The position numbers and the translations under genes were made by a program. The notes under the pieces are model-generated. The model was not told where the DNA came from and searched no databases. It worked only from the letters and a program-made list of their open reading frames with translations. This document shows, in pieces, positions 23,911-33,679 of a stretch of DNA of 64,000 nucleotides. This DNA is from CAZHFW01 sp964531675 (GTDB lineage: Bacteria; Planctomycetota; Phycisphaerae; Phycisphaerales; UBA1924). Each line of letters opens with the position of its first letter. Position 1 is the first letter of the stretch. The stretch lies in contig CAZHFW010000001.1 of NCBI GenBank assembly GCA_964531675.1, forward strand, positions 130,550 to 194,549, in the 5' to 3' direction.

Positions 23911-24720
23911 ATGCGCCTGGTCCGGTTCCATGTAGTGCTCGCCATCCTGATCGCCGCCAGCGTTGCGCTCCTCGGAGGCTGTGCCGCCAGTTCGACGATT
24001 CTGACCAAGCCTGTGCTGGTTGCGACCAGCAGCAAGCCCGAGATCTTCCCGGAGTCCTGGCGCAAGCCTCCGATCTCGGCCTCGGGCGACGCCCTGCAAC
24101 CCCGCGACACCGAGCGTGCCGCCAGGATCATGAAACGGGCGCTCGAGAAGTACCCCGGCGCGGTGCTCGCAGCCAACCTGAAGGCCACCTACGTCCTCTC
24201 CGACCTGCGTTACAGCGGTATCCATGCCAGCGGCACCAACTCACGTGACTCCGTGTACGTTCTCATGGGCCCCGTCGCCAAGGGCTACACCGACACGCAG
24301 GTCGAAGGCACCTTCCACGCCGAGTTCTCGAGCATTCTGCTCCGCGAGCACGCCCGAGACTTCAACGAGGCCGCCTGGATCGCGGCCAATCCCCCGACTT
24401 TCAAGTACCTCGGCGGAGGCGTTGAAGCGGTCAAGCAAGGCAAGGCGGGGCTCGCAATGACGACCGACCTCAACGAGCAGGGCTTCCTTCGCCAATACGG
24501 CCAGTCCTCGCTCGAAAACGACTTCAACGGATTCGCGGCGTCCCTCTTCTGCGGGGACCCCAAGCTCTGGAACGCCTCCGCGCAGTATCCACGGATCAAG
24601 CAGAAGCTCGAACTCACGATCGCGTTCTACTCCACCCTCGATCCGAGCCTGAACACGGCATACTTCCAGTCGCTCCGCACGCAGCGGGCCCGTATCGAGG
24701 CGGGTGCCGTCGCGCACTGA
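23911..24720 (+). CDS. Lipoprotein resembling a degenerate zincin
   Basis: 269 residues from ATG 23911, which follows GGAGG at proper spacing. Lipoprotein signal ending in LLGGC. The body has GTFHAEFSSILLREHARDF, similar to the HExxH-bearing part of putative zinc metallopeptidase lipoproteins, but the motif reads H-A-E-F-S-S-I, so the second His of HExxH is absent. I therefore cannot claim catalysis. WIAANPPTFKYLGGGVEAVK follows. The C-terminal half is helical. The gene is on the same strand as the phosphatase pair, 150 bases downstream, and converges with the histidine kinase 13 bases from its stop. Confidence 0.65.
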   Translation: MRLVRFHVVLAILIAASVALLGGCAASSTILTKPVLVATSSKPEIFPESWRKPPISASGDALQPRDTERAARIMKRALEKYPGAVLAANLKATYVLSDLRYSGIHASGTNSRDSVYVLMGPVAKGYTDTQVEGTFHAEFSSILLREHARDFNEAAWIAANPPTFKYLGGGVEAVKQGKAGLAMTTDLNEQGFLRQYGQSSLENDFNGFAASLFCGDPKLWNASAQYPRIKQKLELTIAFYSTLDPSLNTAYFQSLRTQRARIEAGAVAH

Positions 24721-24733
24721 GCCCGCGACAGCA

Positions 24734-27700
24734 TCACGCGGCGCGATGTGCGGACTGCGCGGGCTGACCTCGTGCGCTGGCCAGCCACCGCGCGCAGGTC
24801 TCGATGAGCGCCGCCTTCTCGATGGGCTTGGTCGCGTAGTCGTTGCACCCCGCCTGCAGGCAGCGATGCCGATCCTCCGCCATGGCGTGCGCGGTCAACG
24901 CGATGATCGGCGTTCCCACGCCCAGATCCCGGAGCGTCCGCGCCAGCGTGTAGCCATCCATCTCAGGCATCTGCATGTCCGAGAGAATCAGCTCGTAAGG
25001 CCGGCCCTCCTCGATCGCCTTCTCGATCATCCCGAGCCCGATCTTGCCGTTGTCGGCGATGTCCACGGTCGCGCCGGTCTTGCGCAGGTGGAAGGAGATC
25101 AGGCGCTGATTGTCCATGCCGTCTTCCGCGAGCAGGATTCTCGCGTCCAGCCTGGGCGCGTTGGACGCGGACTTCCCCGGTCTCTGGCCGCTCGCCTCCG
25201 TTGTGATCGCGGAGAGCTGCGACGTGAGCTCCGAGCCCGGCGCGGTGTCGAGAGGAAGTTCGAGCCTGAAAGTCGAGCCCTTCCCGGGCTCGGTCCGCAC
25301 AAGCTGAACGCTCCCTCCCATCAGGATGGCCAGACGCCGGCAGATCGTGAGCCCGAGGCCAGTGCCGCCGTGCTTTCGCGTCACGCTGTTGTCGGCCTGC
25401 GCGAAGCTCTGGAAGAGCCGCGCCGCCTGCTCGGGCGTCATCCCCTCGCCCGTATCGATGATGTCGACCCGGATGACGCTCCGCTCGGGCGCATCCACGA
25501 CACCCGCCTCCAGCGTGATCGAGCCGGCTTCGGTGAACTTGACCGCATTGCCCACCAGGTTCATGAGCACCTGGCGAAGTCTGGTCGGATCACCCAGCAC
25601 CCGCGTCGGAAGAGGCGTCGCAAAGCGAACGCCGAGCGTGAGCCCCTTGCCCTCCGCCCGCGGACGGCAGATGCTCGCCACCTCGCCCACAAGATCGACC
25701 AGAGGCGTCTCCACCCGCTCGACCGTCATCTTCTCGGCCTCGATCTTGGAGATATCCAGGATGTCGTTGATGATGGTGAGCAGATGCTGGCCCGCGTTGC
25801 GGATCGTGTCCAGGATCTGCGTCTTCTGCTGAGGCGACAGGACCGATGGGTTCTCCTCGCGCAGGATGTCCGCAAAGCCGAGGATCGACGTGAGGGGCGT
25901 GCGGATCTCATGGCTCATGTTCGCCAGGAACTCGCTCTTGGCCCGGCTCGACGCCTCCGCCGCGCGCTGCGCCTCGCGGAACTCGGTCATGTCCATGCAG
26001 GCCCCGACAAGCCCCGCAAAGCTCCCCGACCGATTCCGACGTGGCGCCGCCCGCGCCACAATCCGCCGGTACACCCCGTCGGCCCGGCGGAGCCGGTACT
26101 CGTACTCGACGACCGATGTCCTCTCCGCCGCTCCCCTCAGCGCTTCATCGACGCGCGCCAGGTCGTCCGGGTGGATGCCCTCACGCCAGCCCACGCCAAT
26201 CTCCTGCTCAGCATCCCGTCCGCGGAACTCGAGCCAGGTCCGGTTGAAGTACGTCCGCAGCCCGAACTCATCGCTGGTCCACACGAAGATCGGGGATGAA
26301 TCCGCCAGGGCCTGGAACGTCGATTCGCTCTCGGCGACCCGCCGCTCGGCCTCCACGCGATCCGTGATGTCGATGGCCACGCCGCGCACGATCGTCCGCC
26401 CGTCGATCTTCTCCGGCCGCGACACGTAGTCGCTGATGTGCACCACCGCGCCCTCGGCCGCGATCATCCTGTAGTAGAGCCGATGGGCCCGGCCCGCGCC
26501 GATCTGCTCAACGCACGCCTGGGCTGTCTTCTCACGGTCATCCGGATGAAGCCTGGAGTGCCAGAAGCCCGGGCTGAGCCATTGCTCGCGCAAGTACCCG
26601 AGCCTGCTGTGGTCGAACGAGAGGAAGACAAAGCGGTCCTCCTCCACGCAGAACTCCCACGCCAGCAGGTCCGCGCCGACGATGATGCTCCTCAGCCTGG
26701 CCACGGTCCGCGCCACCGCCTCCTCGGCCTGCTTGCGGCGCGTGATGTCGTTGCGGATCGAGACGAACCGCTCGATCTCCCCCGCCTGATTCACGAACGG
26801 GGCGATGATGGAGTCCACCCAGTACAGCGAGCCGTCCTTGGCCCGGTTGCAGACCTCGCCCCTCCAGGGCTTGCCCGCGCAGATCGTCCTCCAGACGTCT
26901 ACCCAGAACTCCTTGGGATGGTGCCGCGAGTTGAGCTGGCTGTGCGTGCGCCCGATGAGCTCCTCGCGCGTGTACCCCGAGATCTTGCAGAACTGCGGAT
27001 TGGCGTCGATGATCCGACCCGCGCGATCCGTGATCGAGATGATCGAGTGCTGATCGAGCGTCGCGCGGAACGCGCTCACCTCGCGCAGCGCCACCTCGAG
27101 CCCGGACTTGGCCCGCGCCCCTTCCGAGGTCATGCCCCGCGCCAGCGACACCGCCCGCTCCCGGCTCGTCAGAAGTGAAAGGCACATCACCGCGCTCAGC
27201 ACGCTGAGAATCGCCCCCGAGAGACCGATCACGCCAGGCGTCGAGCGGTCGATCGTCGCCTCGAACGCCTTGTTCGTGCTCGTCGTAATCGTCCAGGGTC
27301 GTCCCCCGATCTCCATGTGAAGCTCTTGCGTGAACCGCCGACCCGCAAAGTCCGCCGTCGTCAGCCTCCCGGGACTCGCCCCCAGGTGCTGATCCAGATC
27401 GAACAGCAGCGAGGCGTGCTCGGGCGTCGGCCCGTCGAAGACCTCGAAGTCCAGCAAGCCATCGATCGATTTGGGAATTCCCGAAAGGCTCTGGTCGAGC
27501 AGGATCGGTGCGTACACCAGTCCGATCAGCGCATCCCACCGATGCTCGGGCGTGTCGATCAGCGCCCCCGCTCGATACACCGGGAGGTAGTACAGGAAGC
27601 CCTGGCAGCCCGCGGGCTGTTGCACCAGCTCGAGCTTGGCGGAAATGGTCGGCTCTCCCGATCGCGCCGCCTGTTCCGCTGCGGCGCGTCGGAGCCCTTC

Positions 27701-28426
27701 TGAACCCACATCAAGACCCCACGCCCGCCGATTGCGATCCGCCGGATACGCGTACTTGATGACCCACATGTCCTCCCGCGACGAGAGCGCCGAGCCGGGT
27801 GACGACAAGGCCCAGGCCTGGAAGTCTGGCACCCCGTCCTGCTGTTGCTGCTCGACAAACCCCGCGAGCTCATGACGTCCGACCCGCTCGATGAACCCGA
27901 GGCCCTCCACGCCCGGGTACAGGTGGCCCAGATCCAGGCTTGCGACATACGACTCGAACAGCCTCCGGGATGCCGGACGATCTTCGCCGTACACACCGGG
28001 CGCGCTGCGCATCGCGAACGTCACCTGGCTTGCACGGCCCACAATCTCGGCGGACAACCGCTCGGAGAGCCTTTCAAAGCGAGCACGCGACTCGCGCATC
28101 ACTTCGCGGTCTGCGCCCAGGACCGCTGCTGTGCTGACGCCAAGACCAGCCAGAAGGACCATCCCCGTAAGAATGAACCGGCGCGACGACGGATGTTGTT
28201 GCATCCCGTCAATGGGCGCCTCGTGCGACTGTCGAAGCGTCCGCCGCACCAGCAGGAGAATCGGAGGCCCGCTCAGGAGCGCCAAAAGCCCCGCATCCGT
28301 GCTGGCGCTGAGCCAGGGAGGCAACCCCGCCGAGAACTCCGGCAGCAGCCACATGACCGCCAACTCCGCGACCACAATGGTCGCGACAATCTCAACAAAC
28401 AATCGCCATGGTGTGCGAGCGAGCAT
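24734..28426 (-). CDS. Hybrid sensor histidine kinase: CHASE, three PAS, HisKA, HATPase, receiver
   Basis: 1230 residues. Two or three N-terminal membrane helices (11-30, 43-62, 85-105), a CHASE-type extracytoplasmic sensor (about 110-365, with FIERVGRHELAGFVEQ and ALIGLVYAPI), and another helix near 385-410. Then three PAS/PAC units: IISITDRAGRIIDANPQF..., LLAWEFCVEEDRFVFLSF..., and SPIFVWTSDEFGLRTYFN.... HisKA has FLANMSHEIRTPLTSILG with the phospho-His, and the ATPase has VGNAVKFTEAG and GGTGLGLTICRRL. The receiver at the C-terminus has phospho-Asp in LILSDMQMPEMDGY and KPIEKAAL. No separate response regulator is adjacent, so signalling must pass through its own receiver or an unlinked partner. 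Confidence 0.95.
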   Translation of the reverse strand: MLARTPWRLFVEIVATIVVAELAVMWLLPEFSAGLPPWLSASTDAGLLALLSGPPILLLVRRTLRQSHEAPIDGMQQHPSSRRFILTGMVLLAGLGVSTAAVLGADREVMRESRARFERLSERLSAEIVGRASQVTFAMRSAPGVYGEDRPASRRLFESYVASLDLGHLYPGVEGLGFIERVGRHELAGFVEQQQQDGVPDFQAWALSSPGSALSSREDMWVIKYAYPADRNRRAWGLDVGSEGLRRAAAEQAARSGEPTISAKLELVQQPAGCQGFLYYLPVYRAGALIDTPEHRWDALIGLVYAPILLDQSLSGIPKSIDGLLDFEVFDGPTPEHASLLFDLDQHLGASPGRLTTADFAGRRFTQELHMEIGGRPWTITTSTNKAFEATIDRSTPGVIGLSGAILSVLSAVMCLSLLTSRERAVSLARGMTSEGARAKSGLEVALREVSAFRATLDQHSIISITDRAGRIIDANPQFCKISGYTREELIGRTHSQLNSRHHPKEFWVDVWRTICAGKPWRGEVCNRAKDGSLYWVDSIIAPFVNQAGEIERFVSIRNDITRRKQAEEAVARTVARLRSIIVGADLLAWEFCVEEDRFVFLSFDHSRLGYLREQWLSPGFWHSRLHPDDREKTAQACVEQIGAGRAHRLYYRMIAAEGAVVHISDYVSRPEKIDGRTIVRGVAIDITDRVEAERRVAESESTFQALADSSPIFVWTSDEFGLRTYFNRTWLEFRGRDAEQEIGVGWREGIHPDDLARVDEALRGAAERTSVVEYEYRLRRADGVYRRIVARAAPRRNRSGSFAGLVGACMDMTEFREAQRAAEASSRAKSEFLANMSHEIRTPLTSILGFADILREENPSVLSPQQKTQILDTIRNAGQHLLTIINDILDISKIEAEKMTVERVETPLVDLVGEVASICRPRAEGKGLTLGVRFATPLPTRVLGDPTRLRQVLMNLVGNAVKFTEAGSITLEAGVVDAPERSVIRVDIIDTGEGMTPEQAARLFQSFAQADNSVTRKHGGTGLGLTICRRLAILMGGSVQLVRTEPGKGSTFRLELPLDTAPGSELTSQLSAITTEASGQRPGKSASNAPRLDARILLAEDGMDNQRLISFHLRKTGATVDIADNGKIGLGMIEKAIEEGRPYELILSDMQMPEMDGYTLARTLRDLGVGTPIIALTAHAMAEDRHRCLQAGCNDYATKPIEKAALIETCARWLASARGQPAQSAHRAA

Positions 28427-28655
28427 GGATTGCCTTTGCGTGAGAGAATGCTCTCGCGCTCATCGGCAACGCCCTCGACGGGCTGTGCGGTTGCGACGGA
28501 CTGCTCCCCAAAAAAGCGGAGTCTGGGATCTCGAATAGGGCCCGAGAATGCCGGGCCCCGCACGCTCCGGCATCCACTTTTCACACGCGATCGCCTGTCA
28601 TGGGGTGCGGTGTTGGAGCAGTGTCCCCGGATCGGGGCGTTGTGCATCCCGATCA

Positions 28656-30467
28656 TCAGGCTTCCATCTTCCAGATCGTTCGCACCGCGCCCAGAAGCTT
28701 CTGGATCTCGTCATTCCCGAGCCCACGCCGCTCCAGCACCTGCCTGGCCAGCGCCAGGCCTGCCTCGCCTTCCTCGAAGATCACCCGGCTCGCCCCCGCG
28801 CTCACCAACGTCTCCCGCTCCGCCAGGTAACGCGCCCGCACCGTGATCTCCACGTTCGGATTGAGCTCGCGCGCCGCCAGGACCACCGCGCTCCGCCCCT
28901 CCGTGTGCGGCAGCGTCACGATCAGATGCGACGCTTTCCGCACGCCCGACTGCTCCAGCACCTCCCGCCGCGTCGCGTCGCCATAGATCGCCGGTCGCCC
29001 TGACTCCGCCAGCGTGCGCACCGTCTGCACGTTCATGTCGATCACCGAAGTCTGCATTCCCGCATCACGCAGCATGGCGTCCACGAGCCGACCGACCGGA
29101 CCGTACCCCACGATGACCGCCAGCGGCCGCTCTTCCGAGCTGACCATCGCTTCCGACTGCGCGTTGGCGCCTTCCGTTCGCCGCGCGTGCCTGGCGTTGA
29201 GAAGCCTGTGCAGCGCGGGCCACGCCTCGACCTTTCTCTGAATGGAGTCCAGCCCGCGGAACAGCAGCGGGTTGATCGTGATCGAGATCATCGCGGTCGC
29301 GACCAGCACGTTCATCGCCTCCTCGGGCAGAAGCCTGTGCTCCCGGGCGACCTGCGCCAGAATGAACGAGAACTCGCCGATCTGCGCCAGACCGATCGCC
29401 ACCGTCAACGCGGTTCGGGGCGGATGCCCGCACAGCGCGACAATCACCAGCGCCGCCAAGGGCTTGAACACCAGGACCACCGCCAGCCCCGCGAGCACCA
29501 TCAGCGGATGGGTGATCAGGAACGACGGATCAAAGAGCATCCCCACCGAGACGAAGAAGAGCACCGCAAAGGCGTCCCGCAAGGGCAAGGCATCCGCCGC
29601 TGCCTGATGGCTCACGGGCGACTGCGCCACCACGATCCCCGCCAAGAACGCGCCCAGCGCAACCGAGGCACCGAACACCGTCGCCGAAAGCACCGCGATC
29701 GTGATCGAGAGCACCAGCACCGTCAGCGTGAAAAGCTCCGCCGACCGAAGCTTGGCGACCTTGGTCAGAATCCAGGGCACCACCCGAGATCCGCCCAGCA
29801 GCACGATCACGCACAGCAGCCCGAGCTTCGCCAGCGCCCACGCCAGCGTCCCCAGCGCCGATCCGCTCCCAGCCTTCGCGGCCTGCTCGCTCACCCCGGG
29901 CGCGATCACGTCGGGCGCGAACATCGGGACCATGACCAGCAGCAGCACCGTCAGGATGTCCTCCACGATCAGCCAGCCCACCGCGACATGGCCATGGCTC
30001 GTGTTGAGCATCCCCCGATCCATCAAGACGCGCAGCAGCACCACGGTGCTCGCGACCGCCATCGCCATCCCCGCCATCATCCCCGAGCGCAGATCCCAAC
30101 CCAGCAGATGGAACACGCCCATCGCCGCCAGAGTCGCGACCAGACTCTGCCCGATCGCGCCGGGCACCGCCACCGACCGCACCTTCCAGAGGTCCTCCAG
30201 ATGGAAGTGAAGCCCGACGCCGAACATCAGCAGGATCACCCCGATCTCCGCCAGCTGCTGGGCCAGATCCACATCACCCGTGAAACCGGGCGTGTGCGGG
30301 CCGATGACCACGCCCGCCAGAAGGTACCCGACGATCGGGGAGAGCTTGAGCTTGTGCGTGATCAGCCCCAGCACCCACGCCGCTGCGAAACCCGCGGCAA
30401 TCGTGGTCAGGAGCGGGAGATGCTGAACGGAGGCCGCCAGCGTCAACGTGCTTGAGAGTCCTGTCAT
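28656..30467 (-). CDS. Monovalent cation:proton antiporter, CPA2/Kef type, with TrkA-N domain
   Basis: 603 residues. About 12-13 membrane segments from residue 15 to 400 (AGFAAAWVLGLITHKLKLSP, LLAGVVIGPHTPG and LAEIGVILLMFGVGL are typical of KefB/YbaL), then a cytosolic TrkA-N/RCK domain with LAVIVGYGPVGRLVDAMLRD, a Rossmann NAD-binding site followed by VIDMN. Such proteins exchange K+ or Na+ for H+, gated by nucleotide or thiol ligand. ATG 30467 matches the usual start just before the first helix; the frame extends to 30713. No KefF-like partner is present. The 229 bases downstream (28427-28655), before the histidine kinase start, hold nothing recognised. Confidence 0.93.
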   Translation of the reverse strand: MTGLSSTLTLAASVQHLPLLTTIAAGFAAAWVLGLITHKLKLSPIVGYLLAGVVIGPHTPGFTGDVDLAQQLAEIGVILLMFGVGLHFHLEDLWKVRSVAVPGAIGQSLVATLAAMGVFHLLGWDLRSGMMAGMAMAVASTVVLLRVLMDRGMLNTSHGHVAVGWLIVEDILTVLLLVMVPMFAPDVIAPGVSEQAAKAGSGSALGTLAWALAKLGLLCVIVLLGGSRVVPWILTKVAKLRSAELFTLTVLVLSITIAVLSATVFGASVALGAFLAGIVVAQSPVSHQAAADALPLRDAFAVLFFVSVGMLFDPSFLITHPLMVLAGLAVVLVFKPLAALVIVALCGHPPRTALTVAIGLAQIGEFSFILAQVAREHRLLPEEAMNVLVATAMISITINPLLFRGLDSIQRKVEAWPALHRLLNARHARRTEGANAQSEAMVSSEERPLAVIVGYGPVGRLVDAMLRDAGMQTSVIDMNVQTVRTLAESGRPAIYGDATRREVLEQSGVRKASHLIVTLPHTEGRSAVVLAARELNPNVEITVRARYLAERETLVSAGASRVIFEEGEAGLALARQVLERRGLGNDEIQKLLGAVRTIWKMEA

Positions 30468-30733
30468 GGCGGAGTCTGCTTTCTCGTCATGAGGCCAAAG
30501 ACTCGTCCAAGGGCCGCGATCCTCGCCGGTCTGCCCTGAACGCGAACACACCAACCGCATCGGCCCGGGCGCCATGGGGCGCCGCAAGTCGAGCGATGGG
30601 TCCAGTTTGTGCGTGGTCTCGACCGGCAGAGTCTGCGGTACGGGACATTTCGGTAGGATGCCCCTACGGGAAGTCAGCAAAGAGGGTTCGAGCCCACCCG
30701 GGATTTGTACCAAAACTCGCCAGGGAGGTCATC

Positions 30734-31273
30734 GTGATTACCGCGCTCCGCGATCGCAACACCCGAAAAGGCATGCTCATCGGCGCACTCGGCGCGTTCG
30801 GATGCATGGCCATCGCCGCCGGCGTTGCGCCCCGCGCACAAGATCCCGCCACCGGCCCGCGCCTCGGCAACTTCTCGATCAGCCTCAAGGTCAAAAGCCG
30901 GGCCGCCTCTCAGGAGTTCTACGAAAAGCTCGGCTTTCGCAAGGTCTTCGCGATGGGCGAAAAGCTCGCCATCATGCAGAACGACACCGCGACCATCGGG
31001 CTTTTCGAGGGCGTGATCCCCGCCAACACCCTGACATTCAACCCGGGCTGGGACCGGTCCATGGCCACCCTCGCCGACTTCGATGATGTTCGATCCATCC
31101 AGCGCACGCTGACCGAACGGGGCCTCACCCTCGCGACTCGCGTGGACGACGCCGGAACAGGCCCCGCCGGGCTCACGCTCTATGACCCCGATGGGAACCA
31201 GATCCTGATCGATCAGCACGTCCCCAAGGCGGGCCTCGCTCCCGCCCCAGCCGCCAAACCTTCCTCGAAGTAA
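30734..31273 (+). CDS. Exported VOC-family (glyoxalase-fold) protein
   Basis: 179 residues from GTG 30734, chosen because GGGAGGT lies 5 bases upstream. An N-terminal hydrophobic segment (KGMLIGALGAFGCMAIAAGV) ends near APRAQ and suggests export, which is unusual for this fold. The single VOC domain has NFSISLKVKSRAASQEFYEK at the start, EKLAIMQNDTATIGLFEG, and GLTLYDPDGNQILIDQ at the end (the C-terminal Glu of many enzymes is replaced by Gln/Asp here). The specific reaction cannot be assigned. It converges with prfC, 9 bases between stops. Confidence 0.82.
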   Translation: MITALRDRNTRKGMLIGALGAFGCMAIAAGVAPRAQDPATGPRLGNFSISLKVKSRAASQEFYEKLGFRKVFAMGEKLAIMQNDTATIGLFEGVIPANTLTFNPGWDRSMATLADFDDVRSIQRTLTERGLTLATRVDDAGTGPAGLTLYDPDGNQILIDQHVPKAGLAPAPAAKPSSK

Positions 31274-31282
31274 TCCCGAGGC

Positions 31283-32941
31283 CTACCGCGGAATCTCGAC
31301 CGCTGCGCCCGCAACCGCATCGGCGCGGTCAAACGGGATCGGCGAGAGCTCGATCGTCGGATTGCGCTCTCCGAAGAACCGCAAGGGCCACGGATCCGAG
31401 AAGAGCACCATCCCGCGTCCGCGGTCGTCGAAGACCAGACGGCCGCCGTCGGGCGTGTCCGGAAGCTCCAGCTCGCTCCCGTCCGAGAGCATCGGCGCGG
31501 GCTGCCCCTTGCGCCTCCACCAGCGTGCGATCGACCACGGCGCCGATTCGATCCTCGACTCCGCCCCGTACTCGTTCTGCAGCCGGTACACCAGCACTTC
31601 GAACTGGAGCGGGCCGACCGCCGCCAGCAGCGCCACCTTCTGATTCCCGCCCACCGGATCAAACTTCCGCGCCACGCCTTCCTTGAGCAGCTGCTCCAGC
31701 CCAAGGCTGAAACGCTTGTAGTTCGAGGGCTGCGGATTGTGCAGCATCGCGAAGCACTCGGGCGTGAACTCCGGGATCTCGTCGTACACGATCGTGCGAT
31801 CGTCCGTCAGCGTGTCCCCGATCCCGAACAGGTCGTTTCCGACCAGGCCCACCACGTCGCCCGCGACCGCCCGCTCGACGGTCTCGCGCTGGTTGCCGAA
31901 GAGTTTGGTCGCGTTCCCGAGGCGGACCCGCTTGCCGCTCTGGGCATGCGTCACGAACATGTCGCGCTCGAAGACGCCCGAAACCACGCGCAGGAACGCG
32001 ATGCGGTCGCGGTGCCTCGGATCCATGTTCGCCTGGATCTTGAAGACGAACCCGCTGAAACGCGGATCGTCGGGCTGGATCACGCCCGCCCGGGACTTGC
32101 GGGCCGTGGGGGGGCTCGAGTGCTTCAGGAACCCGTCGAGCAGCAGCTGCACGCCGAAGTTGTTCATCGCCGAGCCGAAGAACACCGGCGTGACCTTGCC
32201 CTCGAGCACCGCGGCGCTGTTGAACTCCGCCCCCGCGCCGCCGCCGCCGTCGAGCATCTTGATCTCATCGATCGACTCGGCGTGCTCCGGCGCGTCAAGC
32301 CTGGCCAGCAGCGCCGGATCATCAAGCCCGAGGACCTCCACCGGCGCCTCCTGGGCGCCGCGCTGCGTCCGCTCGAAGATGTGCATCTGCCGCGCCAGCC
32401 GGTCGTACACGCCCCGGAACGTCGGCCCATTGCCCAGAGGCCAGTTCACCGGGAACGCGCCGATCCCGAGCACCTTCTCGAGCTCGTCGATCAGGTCCAG
32501 CGGCGGCCGCGTCGGTCGGTCGCACTTGTTCATGAACGTGAAGATCGGAACGCCGCGCCGCCGGCAGACCTCGAAGAGCTTCCGCGTCTGCGCCTCCACG
32601 CCCTTGCCCGCGTCGATCACCATCACCGCCGCGTCCACCGCGGTCAGCACGCGATACGTGTCTTCCGAGAAGTCCTTGTGGCCAGGCGTGTCCAGCAGGT
32701 TCACGCGGTAGCCCGTGTAATCAAACTGAAGCAGGGTCGAGCTGATCGAGATGCCGCGCTGCTTCTCGAGCTCCATCCAGTCCGACGCGGTCGAACGCTG
32801 GTCCTTGCGCGCCGTCACCGACCCCGCCAGCTCGATCGCGCCGCCGTAGAGAAGAAACTTCTCGGTCAGCGTCGTCTTACCGGCGTCCGGGTGCGAGATG
32901 ATCGCAAAGGTTCTGCGGGGAGCGTCCTGGGTGGGGGGCAT
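31283..32941 (-). CDS. prfC: Peptide chain release factor 3
   Basis: 552 residues. The GTPase domain has ISHPDAGKTTLTEKFLLYGG (G1), QRGISISSTL (G2), LLDTPGHKDFSEDTYR (G3) and FMNKCDRP (G4), followed by the RF3-specific ELEKVLGIGAFPVNWPLGNG and NPQPSNYKRFSLGLEQLLKE. RF3 recycles RF1/RF2 after peptide release. Residues around VELLGAE-like insertions in other EF-G relatives are absent, so RF3 rather than EF-G is clear. Start ATG 32941 fits family length (about 530). A possible -10 box (TATACT, 33002-33007) lies about 60 bases upstream. Confidence 0.96.
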   Translation of the reverse strand: MPPTQDAPRRTFAIISHPDAGKTTLTEKFLLYGGAIELAGSVTARKDQRSTASDWMELEKQRGISISSTLLQFDYTGYRVNLLDTPGHKDFSEDTYRVLTAVDAAVMVIDAGKGVEAQTRKLFEVCRRRGVPIFTFMNKCDRPTRPPLDLIDELEKVLGIGAFPVNWPLGNGPTFRGVYDRLARQMHIFERTQRGAQEAPVEVLGLDDPALLARLDAPEHAESIDEIKMLDGGGGAGAEFNSAAVLEGKVTPVFFGSAMNNFGVQLLLDGFLKHSSPPTARKSRAGVIQPDDPRFSGFVFKIQANMDPRHRDRIAFLRVVSGVFERDMFVTHAQSGKRVRLGNATKLFGNQRETVERAVAGDVVGLVGNDLFGIGDTLTDDRTIVYDEIPEFTPECFAMLHNPQPSNYKRFSLGLEQLLKEGVARKFDPVGGNQKVALLAAVGPLQFEVLVYRLQNEYGAESRIESAPWSIARWWRRKGQPAPMLSDGSELELPDTPDGGRLVFDDRGRGMVLFSDPWPLRFFGERNPTIELSPIPFDRADAVAGAAVEIPR

Positions 32942-33049
32942 GTGCGTACCGCCGAAATCAGCCCCGCCGGCCCGGCGCCGCGCCGTTTCAATGGGGCCGG
33001 GAGTATAGACGCCCGCCCCCGAACCGACCCCTATCCGGAAGGCCGCATC

Positions 33050-33088
33050 CGCAAACAAAGACCCGCGACCGCAGCGCGATCGCGGGTC
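33050..33088 (-). terminator. Rho-independent terminator downstream of the gene at 33133-33549
   Basis: On the minus strand GACCCGCGA and TCGCGGGTC pair (33060-33088) and are followed by TTTGTTTG. It lies 45 bases past the stop of the small hypothetical gene and ahead of the prfC promoter. Confidence 0.75.
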
Positions 33089-33132
33089 CCAGAGTGTCGA
33101 AGAAGTCCCGATGCTTGATCCGTTGGAGCCGC

Positions 33133-33549
33133 TCAGGCCGGCCAGGGCGTCAGGAGCGAAGCCGGGGTGTCAGGCGAGCCATCCGCCTTGCGAAGCGTGA
33201 TCGCGATCTCGATCGCCGAGGGCTTTCCGTCCTTCACGTGCACGCGGTACTGGAGCGAACGCGCATCCCCCGCGGACGGATCGATGCCGTTGCCCCAGGT
33301 GAAGAAGGGCTTGCCCTGAGCGCCCGTGCCCCGGGCCTGCATCCGCATCGCTTCGGGCTCGAACACGACGCCTGTCAGGTGCCGCGCCTTGATCCGCACG
33401 CGCCACTGTCCCGATCCGCGCTCGGTCTCCTTGTAGATCACAAACGCGTAGTCGTCGTTCAGCACCGCGTCATACGCATCCATCGACCCCAGCACGTCGA
33501 TCTGCAGGCTCGAATCAGAGGCGGGGGCTTCGATCAGCGTCGTAGGCAT
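33133..33549 (-). CDS. Hypothetical protein
   Basis: 138 residues, no signal peptide, mainly beta. Segments: SLQIDVLGSMDAYDAVLND, YAFVIYKETERGSGQWRVRI, QYRVHVKDGKPSAIEIAITL. Family not recognised. It is the last gene before a good terminator and lies 130 bases downstream of the porin gene, so it may be the tail of that operon or a separate unit. AGGAGC lies upstream of ATG 33549 at acceptable spacing. Confidence 0.65.
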   Translation of the reverse strand: MPTTLIEAPASDSSLQIDVLGSMDAYDAVLNDDYAFVIYKETERGSGQWRVRIKARHLTGVVFEPEAMRMQARGTGAQGKPFFTWGNGIDPSAGDARSLQYRVHVKDGKPSAIEIAITLRKADGSPDTPASLLTPWPA

Positions 33550-33679
33550 GGATGTGCTCCTGAAAGTTGGTCCGGTTCATCGGCCGCAAGCCAGATGACC
33601 GGCTCGGGAAGGCCGCTCAGGCCTCCCCACCCCATGCGACGCCCCACGCCGCACCAGCCAGCAATCCGCAGCCTCTTCT

